Source: Candidatus Sphingomonas excrementigallinarum
GTDB lineage: Bacteria; Pseudomonadota; Alphaproteobacteria; Sphingomonadales; Sphingomonadaceae
Direction: 5' to 3'
DNA: 64,000 bases
Assembly: GCA_019112965.1 (NCBI GenBank)
Contig: DXIH01000037.1
Span: 1 to 64,000, forward strand
Translations under genes and position numbers: made by a program
Shown here: piece after piece, positions 1-11,203 of the stretch
Layout of the letters: the number at the start of each line of letters is the position of its first letter
Numbering within the stretch: position 1 is the first letter of the stretch
The notes under the pieces: generated by a model
Told to the model about the DNA's origin: nothing
The model's input: only the letters and a program-made list of their open reading frames with translations
The model's database searches: none

Positions 1-1213
<1,213 letters not shown>

Positions 1214-1325
1214 CAATCACCTCTCGCACCCATGAAGCGGTGCGCTACCGTTGCCGGGGTACGCATCGTACCGCACCCCGATAAAGTCACAATCGAAATA
1301 AACCGTTCATAGTGAACGATCCGCC

Positions 1326-2015
1326 TTACGCCGCGGTCGACGCGTCGTCGGCCGGGGTCGGACGCTTGTCGAACACCTGGTCGATCAGGCCGAACTCCTT
1401 GGCTTCCTCGGCGCTCATGAACTTGTCGCGGTCCATCGCACGCTCGATCTCTTCCAGCGGCTTGCCGGTATATTTGGCGTACAGCGTGTTCAGGAAATGC
1501 CGCATACGCAGGATTTCACGCGCCTGGATCTCAATGTCCGCAGCCATGCCCTGCGCCCCGCCCGAAGGCTGGTGGATCATGATGCGGCTGTTCGTCGTTG
1601 CGACGCGCATGCCCGGTTCACCGGCCGAGAGCAGGAAGCTGCCCATCGAGGCGGCCTGACCGATGCACAGCGTGCCGACGCGCGGACGGATATACTGCAT
1701 CGTGTCATGGATCGCCATGCCCGCCGTGACGACACCGCCCGGCGAGTTGATGTACATGTAGATGTCCTTCTTCGGATTTTCCGACTCAAGGAACAGCAGC
1801 TGCGCGCAGATCAGCGAAGCCATGCCGTCCTCGACACCGCCGGTGACGAAGATGATGCGCTCGCGAAGCAGGCGGCTGAAGATATCGAACGACCGTTCGC
1901 CGCGGTTCGACTGTTCGATGACGATCGGAACCAGCCCGGCCTGCGTCTGCCGCAGCCCGACGCCAGCATGGGCCAGCGGGCTCGCGAAATCGCCGGTCTC
2001 GAACGGATTGTGCAT
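1326..2015 (-). CDS. clpP: ATP-dependent Clp protease proteolytic subunit ClpP
   Basis: 229-residue serine peptidase that assembles into the double-heptamer chamber of ClpXP/ClpAP. The catalytic Ser is in GQAASMGSF, the His in MIHQPSGG and the Asp in the MDRDKF region, as in the family. The open frame continues upstream to 2387, but that part overlaps the next gene antisense and has no ClpP character; the start at 2015 gives MHNPFETGD and is preceded by a GAGAG ribosome-binding site. clpX follows downstream. Confidence 0.97.
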   Translation of the reverse strand: MHNPFETGDFASPLAHAGVGLRQTQAGLVPIVIEQSNRGERSFDIFSRLLRERIIFVTGGVEDGMASLICAQLLFLESENPKKDIYMYINSPGGVVTAGMAIHDTMQYIRPRVGTLCIGQAASMGSFLLSAGEPGMRVATTNSRIMIHQPSGGAQGMAADIEIQAREILRMRHFLNTLYAKYTGKPLEEIERAMDRDKFMSAEEAKEFGLIDQVFDKRPTPADDASTAA

Positions 2016-2137
2016 GGAAATCTCTCTTATGCCCAGAAGAGCCCCTATGTCGCGTGGTGGCCGCGCATATTCAAGCCCCGGCGGCATCCCGCGATGCTGC
2101 CATGCAGCGTTTATGGCTTTCAGGGGTGAAAATCCGA

Positions 2138-3085
2138 TTAGCGCGGGTTGCCCGGCGCGGGCAGCGCCAGATAGGCCAGCCGTCGCACCTCCTGCCGCCC
2201 GCGCACCACGGTATCGAGGATCAGCCCGGTAAAGACGTTCAGCGCGGCGAGCAGCATCAAACCCGTGGACAGGATCGCGGTCGGGAAGCGCGGCACCTGA
2301 TGCGTCTGAAGATAGGTCAGGACGATCGGCACGGCGAGCAAAATGGAAAGCGCCGCGAACAGCGCCGCGACCGCGCCGAAGAACCACATCGGCCGCTCGA
2401 TCCGGTACAGCTTCAGGATGGTTCGCAGGATGCGCCAGCCGTCCGAATAGGTGGACAGCTTCGACGCCGATCCTTCCGGCCGCGCATAATAGGGCGTGGC
2501 AATCTCGGCGCAGGGCATCTTCAGCTCCAGCGCATGGACACTGATCTCGGTCTCGATCTCGAAGCCGACCGACAGGACCGGGAAGCTCTTCACGAAGCGG
2601 CGGGAAAAGACGCGGTAGCCCGACAGGATGTCGGTGAAGCTCCGCCCGAACAGCTTGGCGAGCATCCCCGTCAGCATGGCATTGCCGAAGCGATGCCCGC
2701 GACGATAGGCGAGTTCGGCCTCGCTCACCCGCTGGCCGACCACCATGTCGAGTTGCTCCTCGACCATGCGCGCGACCAGATCGGGCGCGGAGGCGGCGTC
2801 ATAGGTCGCGTCGCCATCCGCCATGACATAGATGTCGGCATCGATATCGGCGAACATGCGACGGACCACCGCGCCCTTGCCCTGGATCCGCTCCGACCGC
2901 ACGACAGCCCCCGCCGCGCGCGCAACCTCGACCGTGCGGTCCTTGCTGTTATTGTCGTAGACATAGATGGTCGCGGTCGGCAGCGCCTCGCGGAAGCCCG
3001 CGATCGTCTGGGCGATCGCCGCTTCCTCGTTATAGCATGGCAACAGCACCGCAATGCTTGGCGCGGCTCCCTGGTAGTCCATCAT
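2138..3085 (-). CDS. family 2 glycosyltransferase with C-terminal membrane segments
   Basis: 315-residue GT2 protein. The GT-A fold starts near residue 10 ([11 protein letters not shown]), the nucleotide/metal-binding DGD lies in [10 protein letters not shown] (about residue 88), and [11 protein letters not shown] around 165-175 is typical of dolichol-phosphate-mannose-synthase-like enzymes. Two hydrophobic helices near residues 235-300 anchor it to the inner membrane. Enzymes of this type move a sugar from a nucleotide donor to a polyprenyl phosphate or a lipid-linked glycan; the actual sugar cannot be read from sequence. Divergent from the membrane protein at 3202. Confidence 0.87.
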   Translation of the reverse strand: MMDYQGAAPSIAVLLPCYNEEAAIAQTIAGFREALPTATIYVYDNNSKDRTVEVARAAGAVVRSERIQGKGAVVRRMFADIDADIYVMADGDATYDAASAPDLVARMVEEQLDMVVGQRVSEAELAYRRGHRFGNAMLTGMLAKLFGRSFTDILSGYRVFSRRFVKSFPVLSVGFEIETEISVHALELKMPCAEIATPYYARPEGSASKLSTYSDGWRILRTILKLYRIERPMWFFGAVAALFAALSILLAVPIVLTYLQTHQVPRFPTAILSTGLMLLAALNVFTGLILDTVVRGRQEVRRLAYLALPAPGNPR

Positions 3086-3201
3086 TCTTCCCTCGTGGGC
3101 TGTACGGTCAGCCGAAGCGACGCCCTTTATGGCGGATCACGACCTAAAGCGAGACGGCGCCCGTGCTTGCCCCCGGATCGGCCATATCCCTAAGCTGCGC
3201 C

Positions 3202-4680
3202 ATGGACGAGTCAAAGCCGCATCGATCGATCCCCCGACCATCATGGCTGTTTATCGGCGCGGTGCTGATCGGTGCGGTGCTGTTATCCTGGGTGGCGATC
3301 GCCAACGGTTTCCCGTTGGTCTTTGCCGATTCGGGTACCTATCTGCGGATTCCGCTCGAACTATATTATCCGACCGATCGGCCGCCGATCTACGGCCTGG
3401 CGATCGGATTACCCCTGCGGCTGGCGGGCCTGTGGGGGATCGTCGCCGTCCAGGCGATCGGCAGCGCGATGATGATCGCCATGACACTGTCCATCGGTCG
3501 GGAACGCCCGCGCCCGGTGGAGGTGATCGCGACCTGCAGCTTTCTGGCGTCAGCGAGCAGCCTGCCCTGGTTCGTCGGGCAGATCATGCCCGACCTCGCC
3601 ACCGGCTTCATACCGCTGGTGCTCTTCGCGCTGCTCACTCGTCCCGCCGATGCGCCGCTGTGGCAACGCGCCGGACTGGGCGCGTTGCTGACATTGCTGA
3701 TCGCCGTGCATCTCAGCCATGTGTTGCTGACGGCAGGGCTTCTGGGGCTCGCCGCGGTCGTCATGCTGCTGGCTGGCATGGGGTGGCGCGAGACGTTCCT
3801 TCGGTCGCTGCCTGCTGCCCTGGCCATCCTCCTGGCGCTATTGGGCCTGAGCAGCCTCAACCGGGTGGCGGGCTATGAATTCAGGCCCGCCCTGTCGTCC
3901 GACACCTTCCTGCTCGCCCGGCTGTTCGACGGGCATGTGGCACAGCCGACGCTGGCGCGGCTGTGTCGCGAGGAGGCGCTGGCGCATTGCGCGGTTCAAC
4001 CGCTGGTCGACGATCCCGCCATCGCCAAGCCGGGCCAGGCCTATCTCTGGGACAAGCGTTCGCCGATCGGTGCGATGCTGACCCGTGACCGGGCGGGCGT
4101 CATCGCCGAGCAGCGGCGCATCATCCGCACGGTGCTGCACGACGATCCCGGCGGCGTTGCGCGGTTGGCGTGGCGGGGTTTCGCCGAGCAGCTGATAACG
4201 GTGCGCAAGGGTGTCCTGCCGCCTTACTCGGCCGCCATGCAGATTTCCCGCATCCTGCAAGCGCGGCTTCCCGGCGATTTCCAGGCCTTTTCCCATTCGC
4301 GACAACAGCGCGGGGCGCTCGATCCCCTGAAATTCGCGCCGGATGTCGCGGTGGCCGTGGCGATCGTCCTACTGCTGCCGCTGATGCTGCTATGGGCGAT
4401 GCGGCGGCGGCAATGGTCACTGATCGGCCTGACGGGGTTGGTCGTTGCGACGCTCCTGCTCAATGCGGCGATCACTGGCGATCTTTCCGGCCCTGACGAT
4501 CGTTACCAGAGCCGGGTGCTGTGGCTGCTCCCGCTGCTCGCCGCCTGTTTCGTCATCACCGCTGCTCGACGCCGGATTCCAGAACCAATCGACATTTGGC
4601 CCCCCTTCTTCCCTCTCCACTGGACAGGGGAGAGGGTTAACGAAGCTTGCCAGCTTGGCTGGCTAGCGCAGCTTGTGTGA
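3202..4680 (+). CDS. polytopic membrane protein of unknown function
   Basis: 492-residue protein with about ten hydrophobic segments, starting with an N-terminal helix at residues 15-40 (GAVLIGAVLLSW). I do not recognise a named family; the arrangement of a short loop with FADSGTYL after the first helix recalls GT-C type lipid-linked glycosyltransferases, which would fit the neighbouring GT2 gene, but this is inference. An upstream GTG at 3163 is in frame; the ATG at 3202 gives a cleaner N-terminus. The last ~26 residues (from PPFFPLHW) are encoded by a palindromic repeat, so the natural stop was probably lost or moved by repeat insertion. Confidence 0.75.
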   Translation: MDESKPHRSIPRPSWLFIGAVLIGAVLLSWVAIANGFPLVFADSGTYLRIPLELYYPTDRPPIYGLAIGLPLRLAGLWGIVAVQAIGSAMMIAMTLSIGRERPRPVEVIATCSFLASASSLPWFVGQIMPDLATGFIPLVLFALLTRPADAPLWQRAGLGALLTLLIAVHLSHVLLTAGLLGLAAVVMLLAGMGWRETFLRSLPAALAILLALLGLSSLNRVAGYEFRPALSSDTFLLARLFDGHVAQPTLARLCREEALAHCAVQPLVDDPAIAKPGQAYLWDKRSPIGAMLTRDRAGVIAEQRRIIRTVLHDDPGGVARLAWRGFAEQLITVRKGVLPPYSAAMQISRILQARLPGDFQAFSHSRQQRGALDPLKFAPDVAVAVAIVLLLPLMLLWAMRRRQWSLIGLTGLVVATLLLNAAITGDLSGPDDRYQSRVLWLLPLLAACFVITAARRRIPEPIDIWPPFFPLHWTGERVNEACQLGWLAQLV

Positions 4681-4815
4681 GGGGTTGAGCGAGCCGAAGG
4701 CTCGCGCGCGCACAGGCAAGCGCCACACCCCTCACCCAGCTCCGACTAAGCCCTTGCTTTCGCAAAGGCCAGGTCTGCGCAACCCTCTCCCCTCGAAGAG
4801 GGGCGAGGGAAGAGG
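4608..4815. repeat. GC-rich intergenic inverted repeat with GGGGAGAGGG ends (family D)
   Basis: The left end (CCCTCTCCACTGGACAGGGG) and right end (AACCCTCTCCCCTCGAAGAG) are both small palindromes built on CCCTC/GAGGG. Between them are smaller stem sequences (GAGCGAGCCGAAGGCTCGCG; AGCCAAGCTGG-like) and a match between GTGTGAGGGGT and ACACCCCTCAC. The repeat overlaps the 3' end of the membrane protein gene and fills the gap to the trigger factor terminator. Confidence 0.7.
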
Positions 4816-4861
4816 ACATGGCTGAACGTCGATCCAGCCTAAAAGCGCGGCAGGCCTGGAC

Positions 4862-4900
4862 GCAAAAAGGGCGACCGCTCGCGCGGCCGCCCTTTTTGTC
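4862..4900 (-). terminator. rho-independent terminator of tig
   Basis: AAAAAGGGCG... and ...CGCCCTTTTT form a GC-rich hairpin whose minus-strand reading ends in a run of Ts. It sits about 33 bases past the tig stop codon. Confidence 0.85.
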
Positions 4901-4932
4901 CGCTGGCGGGCAGAAGCCCGCCCCGGCCGACC

Positions 4933-6585
4933 TTACTCGGCCGGCGCGGCCTTCTTGGCGCGCGGCTTCTTCGCGGGGGCCTCGGCGGCTTCCGCCTCGC
5001 CCTCGGCCGGAGCAGCGGCCTTCTTGGCGCGCGGCTTCTTCGCGGGGGCTTCCTCGGTCGCTTCGGCGTCGCCCTCGGCGGGTGCAGCCTTCTTGGCGCG
5101 GGCCGGCTTCTTCTCGCCCTCGGCGTCGTCGGCGGCCGCGTCCTCGGTCACGTCGGCATCGGCCTTCTTGGCCTTCGCCTTGGCGGGCTTCTTCTTGCCG
5201 TGGTCATGATCGTGGTCGTGGTCATGATTGTGGACGTGCGTGCCGGTCGCGAAACCGTCTTCGCTCTCGATCGCGGCTTCCAGCTCCTCGCGGGTGGTTT
5301 CGCGGTCAGTGATTTCGGCCTTGCCGAACAGGAAGTCGACGACCTTGTCCTCATAGAGCGGGGCGCGCAGCTGGGCGGCGGCCATCGGCTCCTGCTGGAC
5401 GTACTGGATGAAGCGCTGGCGATCTTCCGGGCCGTACTGCTGTGCGGCCTGCGCGATCAGGCGGTTCATCTCCTGCGCGGTCACCTCGACGCCGTTGGCC
5501 TGACCGATCTCCGAGAGGAGCAGGCCCAGACGGACGCGGCGCTCGGCGATCTTCTTATAATCGTCGCGCTCCTTCTCCATCTCGGCCTTGGCGGCCTCGG
5601 GATCTTCCTCGTGGGTCGCTTCATGCTCGAGCTGCGCCCAGATCTGCGAGAACTCGGCCTCGACCATCGACGGCGGCACTTCGAAGTCGTGACCGTCGGC
5701 CAGCTGGTCGAGCAGCTTGCGCTTCATATAGGTGCGGGTCAGGCCGTTATGCTCCTGCTCGATCTGCCCCTTCAGCAGGCCGCGCAGCTGCTCCAGGCTC
5801 TCGAGGCCCAGATTCTTCGCCATCTCGTCGTCGACCTTGGCTTCACCGGCGGTCTTCACCGACTTGATGGTCAGGTCGAAGGTCGCGGGCTGACCGGCCA
5901 GGTCCTTGGCGGGATAGTCCTCGGGGAAGGTGACCGAAATCTGCTTCTCGTCTCCGGCCTTCACGCCGACCAGCTGGTCCTCGAAACCGGGGATCAGGCG
6001 ACCGCCGCCGATCTCGACGGCCATGTCCTCGCCCGAGCCGCCCTCGAAGGCGACGCCGTCAGCGGTCTTGCCGACGAAATCGACGGTGACCTGATCGCCT
6101 TCGGCCGCAGCCTTGTCGCCCGCATCGTCCCAGCGCTTCTGCTGGTCGGCGAACTTCTGAAGCTGCTCGTCGATCGCCTCGTCGGCGACCGGCACGGTCA
6201 GGCGGTCGAGCTTCAGCGCATCGATCGCGGGCGTCGGGACGGTCGGCAGCACTTCGAGCGTGACGTTCAGCGTGGCATCCTTGCCCTGCTCATACTCACC
6301 GACCAGCTCGACCTGCGGCTGCATCGCGGGGCGCAGGTTCTTCTCGGCGATTAGCGACTGCACGCCTTCCTGCAGCGCGGTGTTCAGCGCGTCCTGCAGC
6401 AGCGCCGGGCCGTGCATCTTGCGAACCAGGTTCGCGGGCACCTTGCCGGGGCGGAAACCGGGCATCTTCATCTGCGGAGCGATCCGCTTCAGCTCGGCAT
6501 CGACCTTACCCTCGATATCCTTGGCAGTGATGGTGAGCGTGTAGGCGCGCTTCAGCCCCTCGTTCAGCGTCTCGACAGTCTGCAT
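4933..6585 (-). CDS. tig: trigger factor with long Lys/Ala/Glu-rich C-terminal tail
   Basis: 550-residue ribosome-associated chaperone and peptidyl-prolyl isomerase. The ribosome-docking signature GFRPGKVPANLV is near residue 45, the FKBP-type domain spans roughly 150-245 (DQVTVDFVGK...), and the helical C-terminal arms follow. Normal trigger factors end near 430-450 residues; here about 100 more follow: a His/Asp cluster (HNHDHDHDHDHG, near residue 455) and then repeated AKKPRAKKAAPAEG units resembling histone-H1-like tails. The tail is in frame and ends just before the terminator. The ATG at 6585 follows about 60 bases after the tRNA-Leu gene. Confidence 0.96.
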   Translation of the reverse strand: MQTVETLNEGLKRAYTLTITAKDIEGKVDAELKRIAPQMKMPGFRPGKVPANLVRKMHGPALLQDALNTALQEGVQSLIAEKNLRPAMQPQVELVGEYEQGKDATLNVTLEVLPTVPTPAIDALKLDRLTVPVADEAIDEQLQKFADQQKRWDDAGDKAAAEGDQVTVDFVGKTADGVAFEGGSGEDMAVEIGGGRLIPGFEDQLVGVKAGDEKQISVTFPEDYPAKDLAGQPATFDLTIKSVKTAGEAKVDDEMAKNLGLESLEQLRGLLKGQIEQEHNGLTRTYMKRKLLDQLADGHDFEVPPSMVEAEFSQIWAQLEHEATHEEDPEAAKAEMEKERDDYKKIAERRVRLGLLLSEIGQANGVEVTAQEMNRLIAQAAQQYGPEDRQRFIQYVQQEPMAAAQLRAPLYEDKVVDFLFGKAEITDRETTREELEAAIESEDGFATGTHVHNHDHDHDHDHGKKKPAKAKAKKADADVTEDAAADDAEGEKKPARAKKAAPAEGDAEATEEAPAKKPRAKKAAAPAEGEAEAAEAPAKKPRAKKAAPAE

Positions 6586-6644
6586 CTAAAGGCCTTCAAT
6601 CTGGAGAAATTCCGTGTGGCTGTCGCCCCGTTTTGACCGGGGAC

Positions 6645-6729
6645 TGGTGCGGGCGAAGGGACTCGAACCCCCACATCTTACGATACTGGAACCTAAATCC
6701 AGCGCGTCTACCAGTTCCGCCACGCCCGC
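6645..6729 (-). tRNA. tRNA-Leu (anticodon UAG)
   Basis: The minus strand folds as a class II tRNA: acceptor arms GCGGGCG/CGCCCGC with A discriminator and encoded CCA, D-loop GGCGGAACTGGTAGACGC, anticodon stem CTGGA/TCCAG around the loop TTTAGGT (anticodon TAG, reading CUA), a short variable arm, and a T-arm with GGTTCGAGTCC. Confidence 0.95.
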
Positions 6730-6865
6730 ACGAGGACACCGCCGATGGGCGCGCGTCTATATCACCATGGGCGGCTTCGGCAAGGGACAACAGGCAACAT
6801 CGGCGTGCGACATGCGTTTATGCCCTCCCCAGCCGGAAAAACGGCCCCATTTATGGAGTGCGAGA

Positions 6866-7024
6866 ATGGCAACCCAGCCCCCGCCCGAAAGCCCGCAGCC
6901 GACCCAACCGGCCCAGCCCGATACGCCGCCGCCCGAAATCGTACCGCCCGGCCCCGACATCGACCAGCCCGCCCCCGGTGTGGGTCCGGGCGATCCCGGC
7001 ACGGCCCAGCCGCCCCAGATTTGA
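6866..7024 (+). CDS. small proline-rich protein
   Basis: 52 residues beginning MATQPPPESP, almost wholly Pro, Gln, Asp, Gly and Ala, with no hydrophobic segment; probably disordered. No family recognised. A GAG-type ribosome-binding site is close to the ATG. The next ORF begins 12 bases after its stop and has the same composition, which supports both being real and co-transcribed. The chance that it is a fortuitous GC-rich frame remains. Confidence 0.5.
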   Translation: MATQPPPESPQPTQPAQPDTPPPEIVPPGPDIDQPAPGVGPGDPGTAQPPQI

Positions 7025-7036
7025 AAGGAGCCGACG

Positions 7037-7279
7037 ATGGCGACCAATCCCGAAAACCATCCCGACAGCCCACCCGGCGAGGCGCCCGAAAACAATCCGG
7101 ACAGCCCGCCGCGTGAGGACCCACGGAGTGACATCGAACAGGCCGTCGAGGCGCGCTCGGATGCGGTCAAGCGCGGCGAAGGCGGTGAGGAGCCGGTGAC
7201 GTTCACCGATACCGGCGAGCATGACGGCGTCGGTGGGACCGGCGGCGTGGTGCGCAATCAGGATTTGGATGCGCAGTAA
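7037..7279 (+). CDS. small hydrophilic protein with ENxPDSPP repeats
   Basis: 80 residues, acidic and soluble. The N-terminal half contains the same unit twice (PENHPDSPPGE and PENNPDSPPRE); the second half is a more conserved-looking block with DIEQAVEAR, AVKRGEGGEEPVTF and GVGGTGGVV. A clear GAAAGGAG ribosome-binding site lies 6-7 bases before the ATG. I recall similar short proteins from sphingomonads but cannot assign a function. Confidence 0.68.
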   Translation: MATNPENHPDSPPGEAPENNPDSPPREDPRSDIEQAVEARSDAVKRGEGGEEPVTFTDTGEHDGVGGTGGVVRNQDLDAQ

Positions 7280-7282
7280 TTG

Positions 7283-7540
7283 AGGGGGTGGGCTCGGTGA
7301 GACACCGTTGCCCTCCCCCAACCCCTCCCGCTTGCGGGAGGGGAGAGGGTTGTGGCCGAGCGCCAAGATGATCGCAGGCCGCTCGTTAGATATGACACTC
7401 ACGACCGCGCGTATCGCTCGCCCGAAGCACGCCCCTCCCGCAAGCGGGAGGGGATGGGGGAGGGAAAGCCGCGGGCGACGTCCTCTGCGAGGCTCCCTAC
7501 CCTCCCCCCAGCCCCCTCCAGCCTGCGGGAGGGGGAGCAC
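7283..7540. repeat. palindromic repeat cluster, family A (CCCCTCCCGCTTGCGGGAGGGG)
   Basis: The core palindrome CCCTCCCGCTTGCGGGAGGG occurs near 7321-7342; its mirror, CCCTCCCGCAAGCGGGAGGG, occurs near 7434-7455; a relaxed third copy is near 7505-7535. The 5' flank GGGCTCGGTGAGACACCGTT is repeated at 31.7 kb and, inverted, at 22.1 kb. The cluster fills the gap between the small ORF and the convergent gatB. Confidence 0.85.
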
Positions 7541-7546
7541 ATCACA

Positions 7547-9028
7547 TCATCCCGCCAGCGCCTTCTTCAGCAGATCGTTCACCACCGCAGGGTTGGCCTT
7601 GCCGCCCATCGCCTTCATCGTCTGACCAACGAAGAATCCGAACAGTGCTTCCTTGCCCGCGCGGTACTGACCCAGCTGGTTCGGGTTCTTTTCCAGAACC
7701 TCGGCGATCACTGCCTCGATCGCGCCGGTATCGCTGGTCTGCTTCAGGCCACGCTCCTCGACGATCTTCGACGGACCATCGCCCGTCTCCAACATGATCT
7801 CGAACACCTGCTTGGACAGGCTGCCCGACAGCGTGCCATCGGCGACCAGCGCCAGCAGCTCGGCGGCCTGGGTCGGCGACACCGGGCTTTCGGTGATGTC
7901 CTTGCCCAGCCGGTTGAGCGCGCCGAACAGTTCGGCCGCGACCCAGTTCGCCGCCTGGGCGGGCTTGGCCTGCGAGCCTTCCAGCGCGTCCAGCAGCCCG
8001 TCGAACCAGCGCGCCGTGTCGACCTCGGCGGTCAGCACGCCCGCATTATAGGCGGTCAGGCCCAGCGCCTCGTAACGGCGGCGCTTGGCGTCGGGCAGTT
8101 CGGGCAGGCTGGCGCGGCATTCGTCGAGGAACGCGTCGGTCAGTTCCAGCGGCAGCAGGTCGGGATCGGGGAAGTAGCGGTAATCATGCGCATCTTCCTT
8201 CGACCGCATCGAGCGGGTGGTGCCGCTCTCGACGTTGAACAGCCGGGTTTCCTGGACGATCTTGCCGCCATCCTCCAGCACCGCGACCTGGCGCTTGGCC
8301 TCATATTCGATCGCGGCCATCACGAAGCGAACCGAGTTGACGTTCTTCGTCTCGGTGCGCGTGCCGAACTCGTCGCCCACTTTACGAACCGACACGTTCA
8401 CATCGGCGCGCATCGAGCCTTCTTCCATATTGCCGTCGCACGACCCGACATAGCGGAGAATGGCCCGCAGCTTGCGGAGATAAGCCCCTGCTTCAGCGGG
8501 CGAACGCATGTCGGGGCGGCTGACGATTTCCATCAGCGCAACGCCCGAGCGGTTGAGGTCGACATAGGAGCGCGTCGGATGCTGGTCGTGCATCAGCTTG
8601 CCCGCATCCTGCTCGACATGGATGCGCTCGACGCCGATCGACTTGGTGGGGCCGTCGGGGTTCTTTTCGTCCAGGCTGATCTCGATCGCGCCCTCACCCA
8701 CCAGCGGATGGTAGAGCTGGCTGATCTGATAGCCCTGCGGCAGATCGGCGTAGAAGTAGTTCTTCCGGTCGAAGCGCGACCACTTATTGATCTGCGCGTC
8801 GATCGCCATGCCGGTGCGCACCGCCTGACGGATGCACTCCATGTTGGGCACGGGCAGCATGCCCGGCATCGCGGCGTCGACCAGCGAGACCTGGGTGTTG
8901 GGCTCCGCGCCGAACGCAGTCGCCGCGCCCGAGAACAGCTTGGCGTTGGAGGTGACCTGGGCATGGACTTCCAGGCCGATCACGACCTCCCATTCCCCCG
9001 TCGCGCCCTGGATGCGATATTCGCTCAT
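7547..9028 (-). CDS. gatB: Asp-tRNA(Asn)/Glu-tRNA(Gln) amidotransferase subunit B
   Basis: 493 residues, normal length. GatB is the kinase-like subunit that phosphorylates mischarged Glu/Asp on tRNA and binds the tRNA. It starts [24 protein letters not shown] (seen in parts), contains the family block [13 protein letters not shown] and the [10 protein letters not shown] region, and ends with the YqeY-like tail ([15 protein letters not shown]). Its ATG overlaps the stop of the upstream membrane protein by four bases (ATGA), placing it last in a gatC-gatA-membrane protein-gatB operon. Confidence 0.96.
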   Translation of the reverse strand: MSEYRIQGATGEWEVVIGLEVHAQVTSNAKLFSGAATAFGAEPNTQVSLVDAAMPGMLPVPNMECIRQAVRTGMAIDAQINKWSRFDRKNYFYADLPQGYQISQLYHPLVGEGAIEISLDEKNPDGPTKSIGVERIHVEQDAGKLMHDQHPTRSYVDLNRSGVALMEIVSRPDMRSPAEAGAYLRKLRAILRYVGSCDGNMEEGSMRADVNVSVRKVGDEFGTRTETKNVNSVRFVMAAIEYEAKRQVAVLEDGGKIVQETRLFNVESGTTRSMRSKEDAHDYRYFPDPDLLPLELTDAFLDECRASLPELPDAKRRRYEALGLTAYNAGVLTAEVDTARWFDGLLDALEGSQAKPAQAANWVAAELFGALNRLGKDITESPVSPTQAAELLALVADGTLSGSLSKQVFEIMLETGDGPSKIVEERGLKQTSDTGAIEAVIAEVLEKNPNQLGQYRAGKEALFGFFVGQTMKAMGGKANPAVVNDLLKKALAG

Positions 9029-9441
9029 GTTCGATCTCGATGATGAAGATAGTTGATCGCCGTCAGGACGGCGTTGCTGCCCAGCAGGGCGACGATCCAG
9101 CAGGTCGACAGGATGCGCAGCACGGCCGTCTCGAAGCCGAGATGCCGCGCCTCGCGCAACCCGACATAGGCCGCGCCCGCGCCCAGCAGCAGGAACAGGA
9201 TGCCCAGCCGGACCTCACCGCGCAGGATCACGCTGTTGCCCACGCACAGGCACAGGATGAAGCCCGCCACGCCCAGAAAGAAACGCGCCAGCGTGTGATG
9301 GTCGAAGGGCTGGCTTTCCATGTGGCTCAGCGACACGCCGACATAGGCGCTCAGGATCGCCCCGAACGCGACGTTCAGGGCGCCCTGCGCCTCCCGCAAC
9401 ACGGCGATGTTGCGGGCCGAAAAGGCGCGGTCGCTTACCAC
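9025..9441 (-). CDS. small membrane protein inserted between gatA and gatB
   Basis: 138 residues with four predicted membrane helices (around 25-40, 55-75, 80-100, 110-130). I do not recognise the family. It overlaps gatA by seven bases at its start and gatB by four at its end, so it is translationally coupled to both and part of the gat operon. Nothing in it suggests a role in tRNA amidation; it may simply share the transcript. Confidence 0.85.
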   Translation of the reverse strand: MVSDRAFSARNIAVLREAQGALNVAFGAILSAYVGVSLSHMESQPFDHHTLARFFLGVAGFILCLCVGNSVILRGEVRLGILFLLLGAGAAYVGLREARHLGFETAVLRILSTCWIVALLGSNAVLTAINYLHHRDRT

Positions 9442-10916
9442 CAGGCCTGCGGGCGGGCGGTGAAGCCCGCGCGCTGTTCCAGGGCGAGCCCGGCGTTCAG
9501 CACGCCCTGCTCGTCCAGTGCCTTGCCGATGATCTGGAGGCCGAGCGGCAGCCCGTCCTTGTCCAGCCCGCCCGGCACCGACATGGCGGGCAGCCCGGCC
9601 AGCGAAGCGGGCACCGTGAACACGTCGTTGAGGTACATGGCCAGCGGATCGGCCTGCTTCTCACCCAGCGCGAACGCCGCCGACGGCGCGGTCGGGGTGA
9701 GCAGCACGTCGCAACTCTCGAAAGCCCGCTCGAAATCGCGCGCGATCAGCGTGCGGACCTTCTGCGCCTGGGTGTAATAGGCGTCGTAGAAGCCCGCCGA
9801 CAGCACATAGGTGCCGATCAGGATGCGGCGTTTCACCTCGTCACCGAACCCGGCGGCGCGGGTCGCGGCGTACATGTCCTGTAACCCCGCCCCTTCGGGC
9901 AGGTCGCGCAGGCCATAACGCACGCCGTCATAGCGGGCGAGGTTGGACGACGCCTCGGCGGGTGCGATGATGTAATAAGCGGGCAGCGCGTACTTGGTGT
10001 GCGGCAGCGAAACCTCGACGATCTCGGCGCCCGCGTCGCGCAGCCAGTCGATGCCCTGCTGCCACAAAGCTTCGATCTCGGCGGGCATGCCGTCGACCCG
10101 GTATTCCTTCGGCACGCCGACCTTCTTGCCCTTCAGGTCCGCCGACAACGCGGCTTCCCAGTTGGGCACGTCGAGCTTCAGCGAGGTCGCGTCCTTGACG
10201 TCGAAGCCCGCCATCGCCTCCAGCATGATCGCGCAGTCGCGCACGTCGCGCGCCATCGGCCCCGCCTGGTCGAGCGAGGAGGCAAAGGCGATCGTGCCCC
10301 AGCGCGAGCAGCGGCCATAGGTCGGCTTGATGCCCGAAATGCCGGTAAAGGCAGCGGGCTGGCGGATCGAACCGCCGGTATCGGTGCCGGTCGCGCCCGG
10401 CGCCAGCCCCGCCGCCACCGCCGTCGACGACCCGCCCGACGACCCGCCGGGAGCGAGCGGAGCGGTGTCGTTCGGGCGACGCCAGGGCGAGATGACGTTG
10501 CCGAATGCGCTGGTCTCGTTGGACGAACCCATCGCGAACTGGTCGAGGTTCAGCTTGCCGAGCATCCCTGCGCCCGCGTTCCACAGATTCTGCGAAACCG
10601 TCGACTCGTAGGGCGGCACGAAGCCTTCCAGGATCTTGCTGGCGGCGGTGGTCGCGACGCCGTTGGTCGCGAACAGGTCCTTCATGCCGATCGGCACGCC
10701 TGCCAGCGGCTTCAGCGTTTCGCCAGCGGCCCGCGCCGCATCGGCCGCATCGGCGGCGGCGAGCGCATGTTCCGGGGTCTTGACCAGGAAGGCGTTGAGC
10801 GCGTCGGCACCCGCGACCTTGGCGTTGAACGCTTCGGCGACTTCGCGCGCCTTGAACTGGCCGTCGCGCACGCCGTCGCGGATGGCGGCGATGCCGAGTG
10901 TGGTGAGATCAGTCAT
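9435..10916 (-). CDS. gatA: Asp-tRNA(Asn)/Glu-tRNA(Gln) amidotransferase subunit A
   Basis: 493-residue amidase-signature enzyme that releases ammonia from glutamine for GatB. The catalytic Lys is in [11 protein letters not shown], the cis-Ser in [14 protein letters not shown] and the nucleophile Ser in [15 protein letters not shown]. It begins one base inside the gatC stop (TAATG), so translation is coupled. Normal length for the family. Confidence 0.97.
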   Translation of the reverse strand: MTDLTTLGIAAIRDGVRDGQFKAREVAEAFNAKVAGADALNAFLVKTPEHALAAADAADAARAAGETLKPLAGVPIGMKDLFATNGVATTAASKILEGFVPPYESTVSQNLWNAGAGMLGKLNLDQFAMGSSNETSAFGNVISPWRRPNDTAPLAPGGSSGGSSTAVAAGLAPGATGTDTGGSIRQPAAFTGISGIKPTYGRCSRWGTIAFASSLDQAGPMARDVRDCAIMLEAMAGFDVKDATSLKLDVPNWEAALSADLKGKKVGVPKEYRVDGMPAEIEALWQQGIDWLRDAGAEIVEVSLPHTKYALPAYYIIAPAEASSNLARYDGVRYGLRDLPEGAGLQDMYAATRAAGFGDEVKRRILIGTYVLSAGFYDAYYTQAQKVRTLIARDFERAFESCDVLLTPTAPSAAFALGEKQADPLAMYLNDVFTVPASLAGLPAMSVPGGLDKDGLPLGLQIIGKALDEQGVLNAGLALEQRAGFTARPQAWW

Positions 10917-11203
10917 TATTCGATCACCTTGGGCACCGTGAAGAAGCCATGTTCGGCCTGCGGCGCATTCTGCATGAGGAGGTCGCGGATGCCGCCGTCA
11001 TTGACGACGTCGTCGCGCAGGCGAAGCTGGTTCGGGATGACCGCGGTCATCGGGTCGACGCCTTGGGTGTCGACCTCGCCCAGCTGCTCGATCCAGCCCA
11101 GGATATTCCCCAGCTCGGGGGCGAGGCGCGTCGCGTCCTCCTCGGTGATCGCGATGCGGGCCAGGCTCGCGATCTTCTTCACGGTTGCGGTATCTACGGA
11201 CAT
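10916..11203 (-). CDS. gatC: Asp-tRNA(Asn)/Glu-tRNA(Gln) amidotransferase subunit C
   Basis: 95-residue small subunit that wraps between GatA and GatB. Typical start [28 protein letters not shown] in the first third, and FFTVPKVIE at the end. The open frame extends upstream to 11911, but only the part from the ATG at 11203 resembles GatC and upstream it lies antisense to the DUF3089 gene. First gene of the gat operon. Confidence 0.96.
   Translation of the reverse strand: MSVDTATVKKIASLARIAITEEDATRLAPELGNILGWIEQLGEVDTQGVDPMTAVIPNQLRLRDDVVNDGGIRDLLMQNAPQAEHGFFTVPKVIE

Noticed and set aside
2016..2387. N-terminal extension of ClpP
   Set aside because: The extra 124 codons overlap the GT2 gene and lack ClpP similarity; a good ribosome-binding site precedes the start at 2015.
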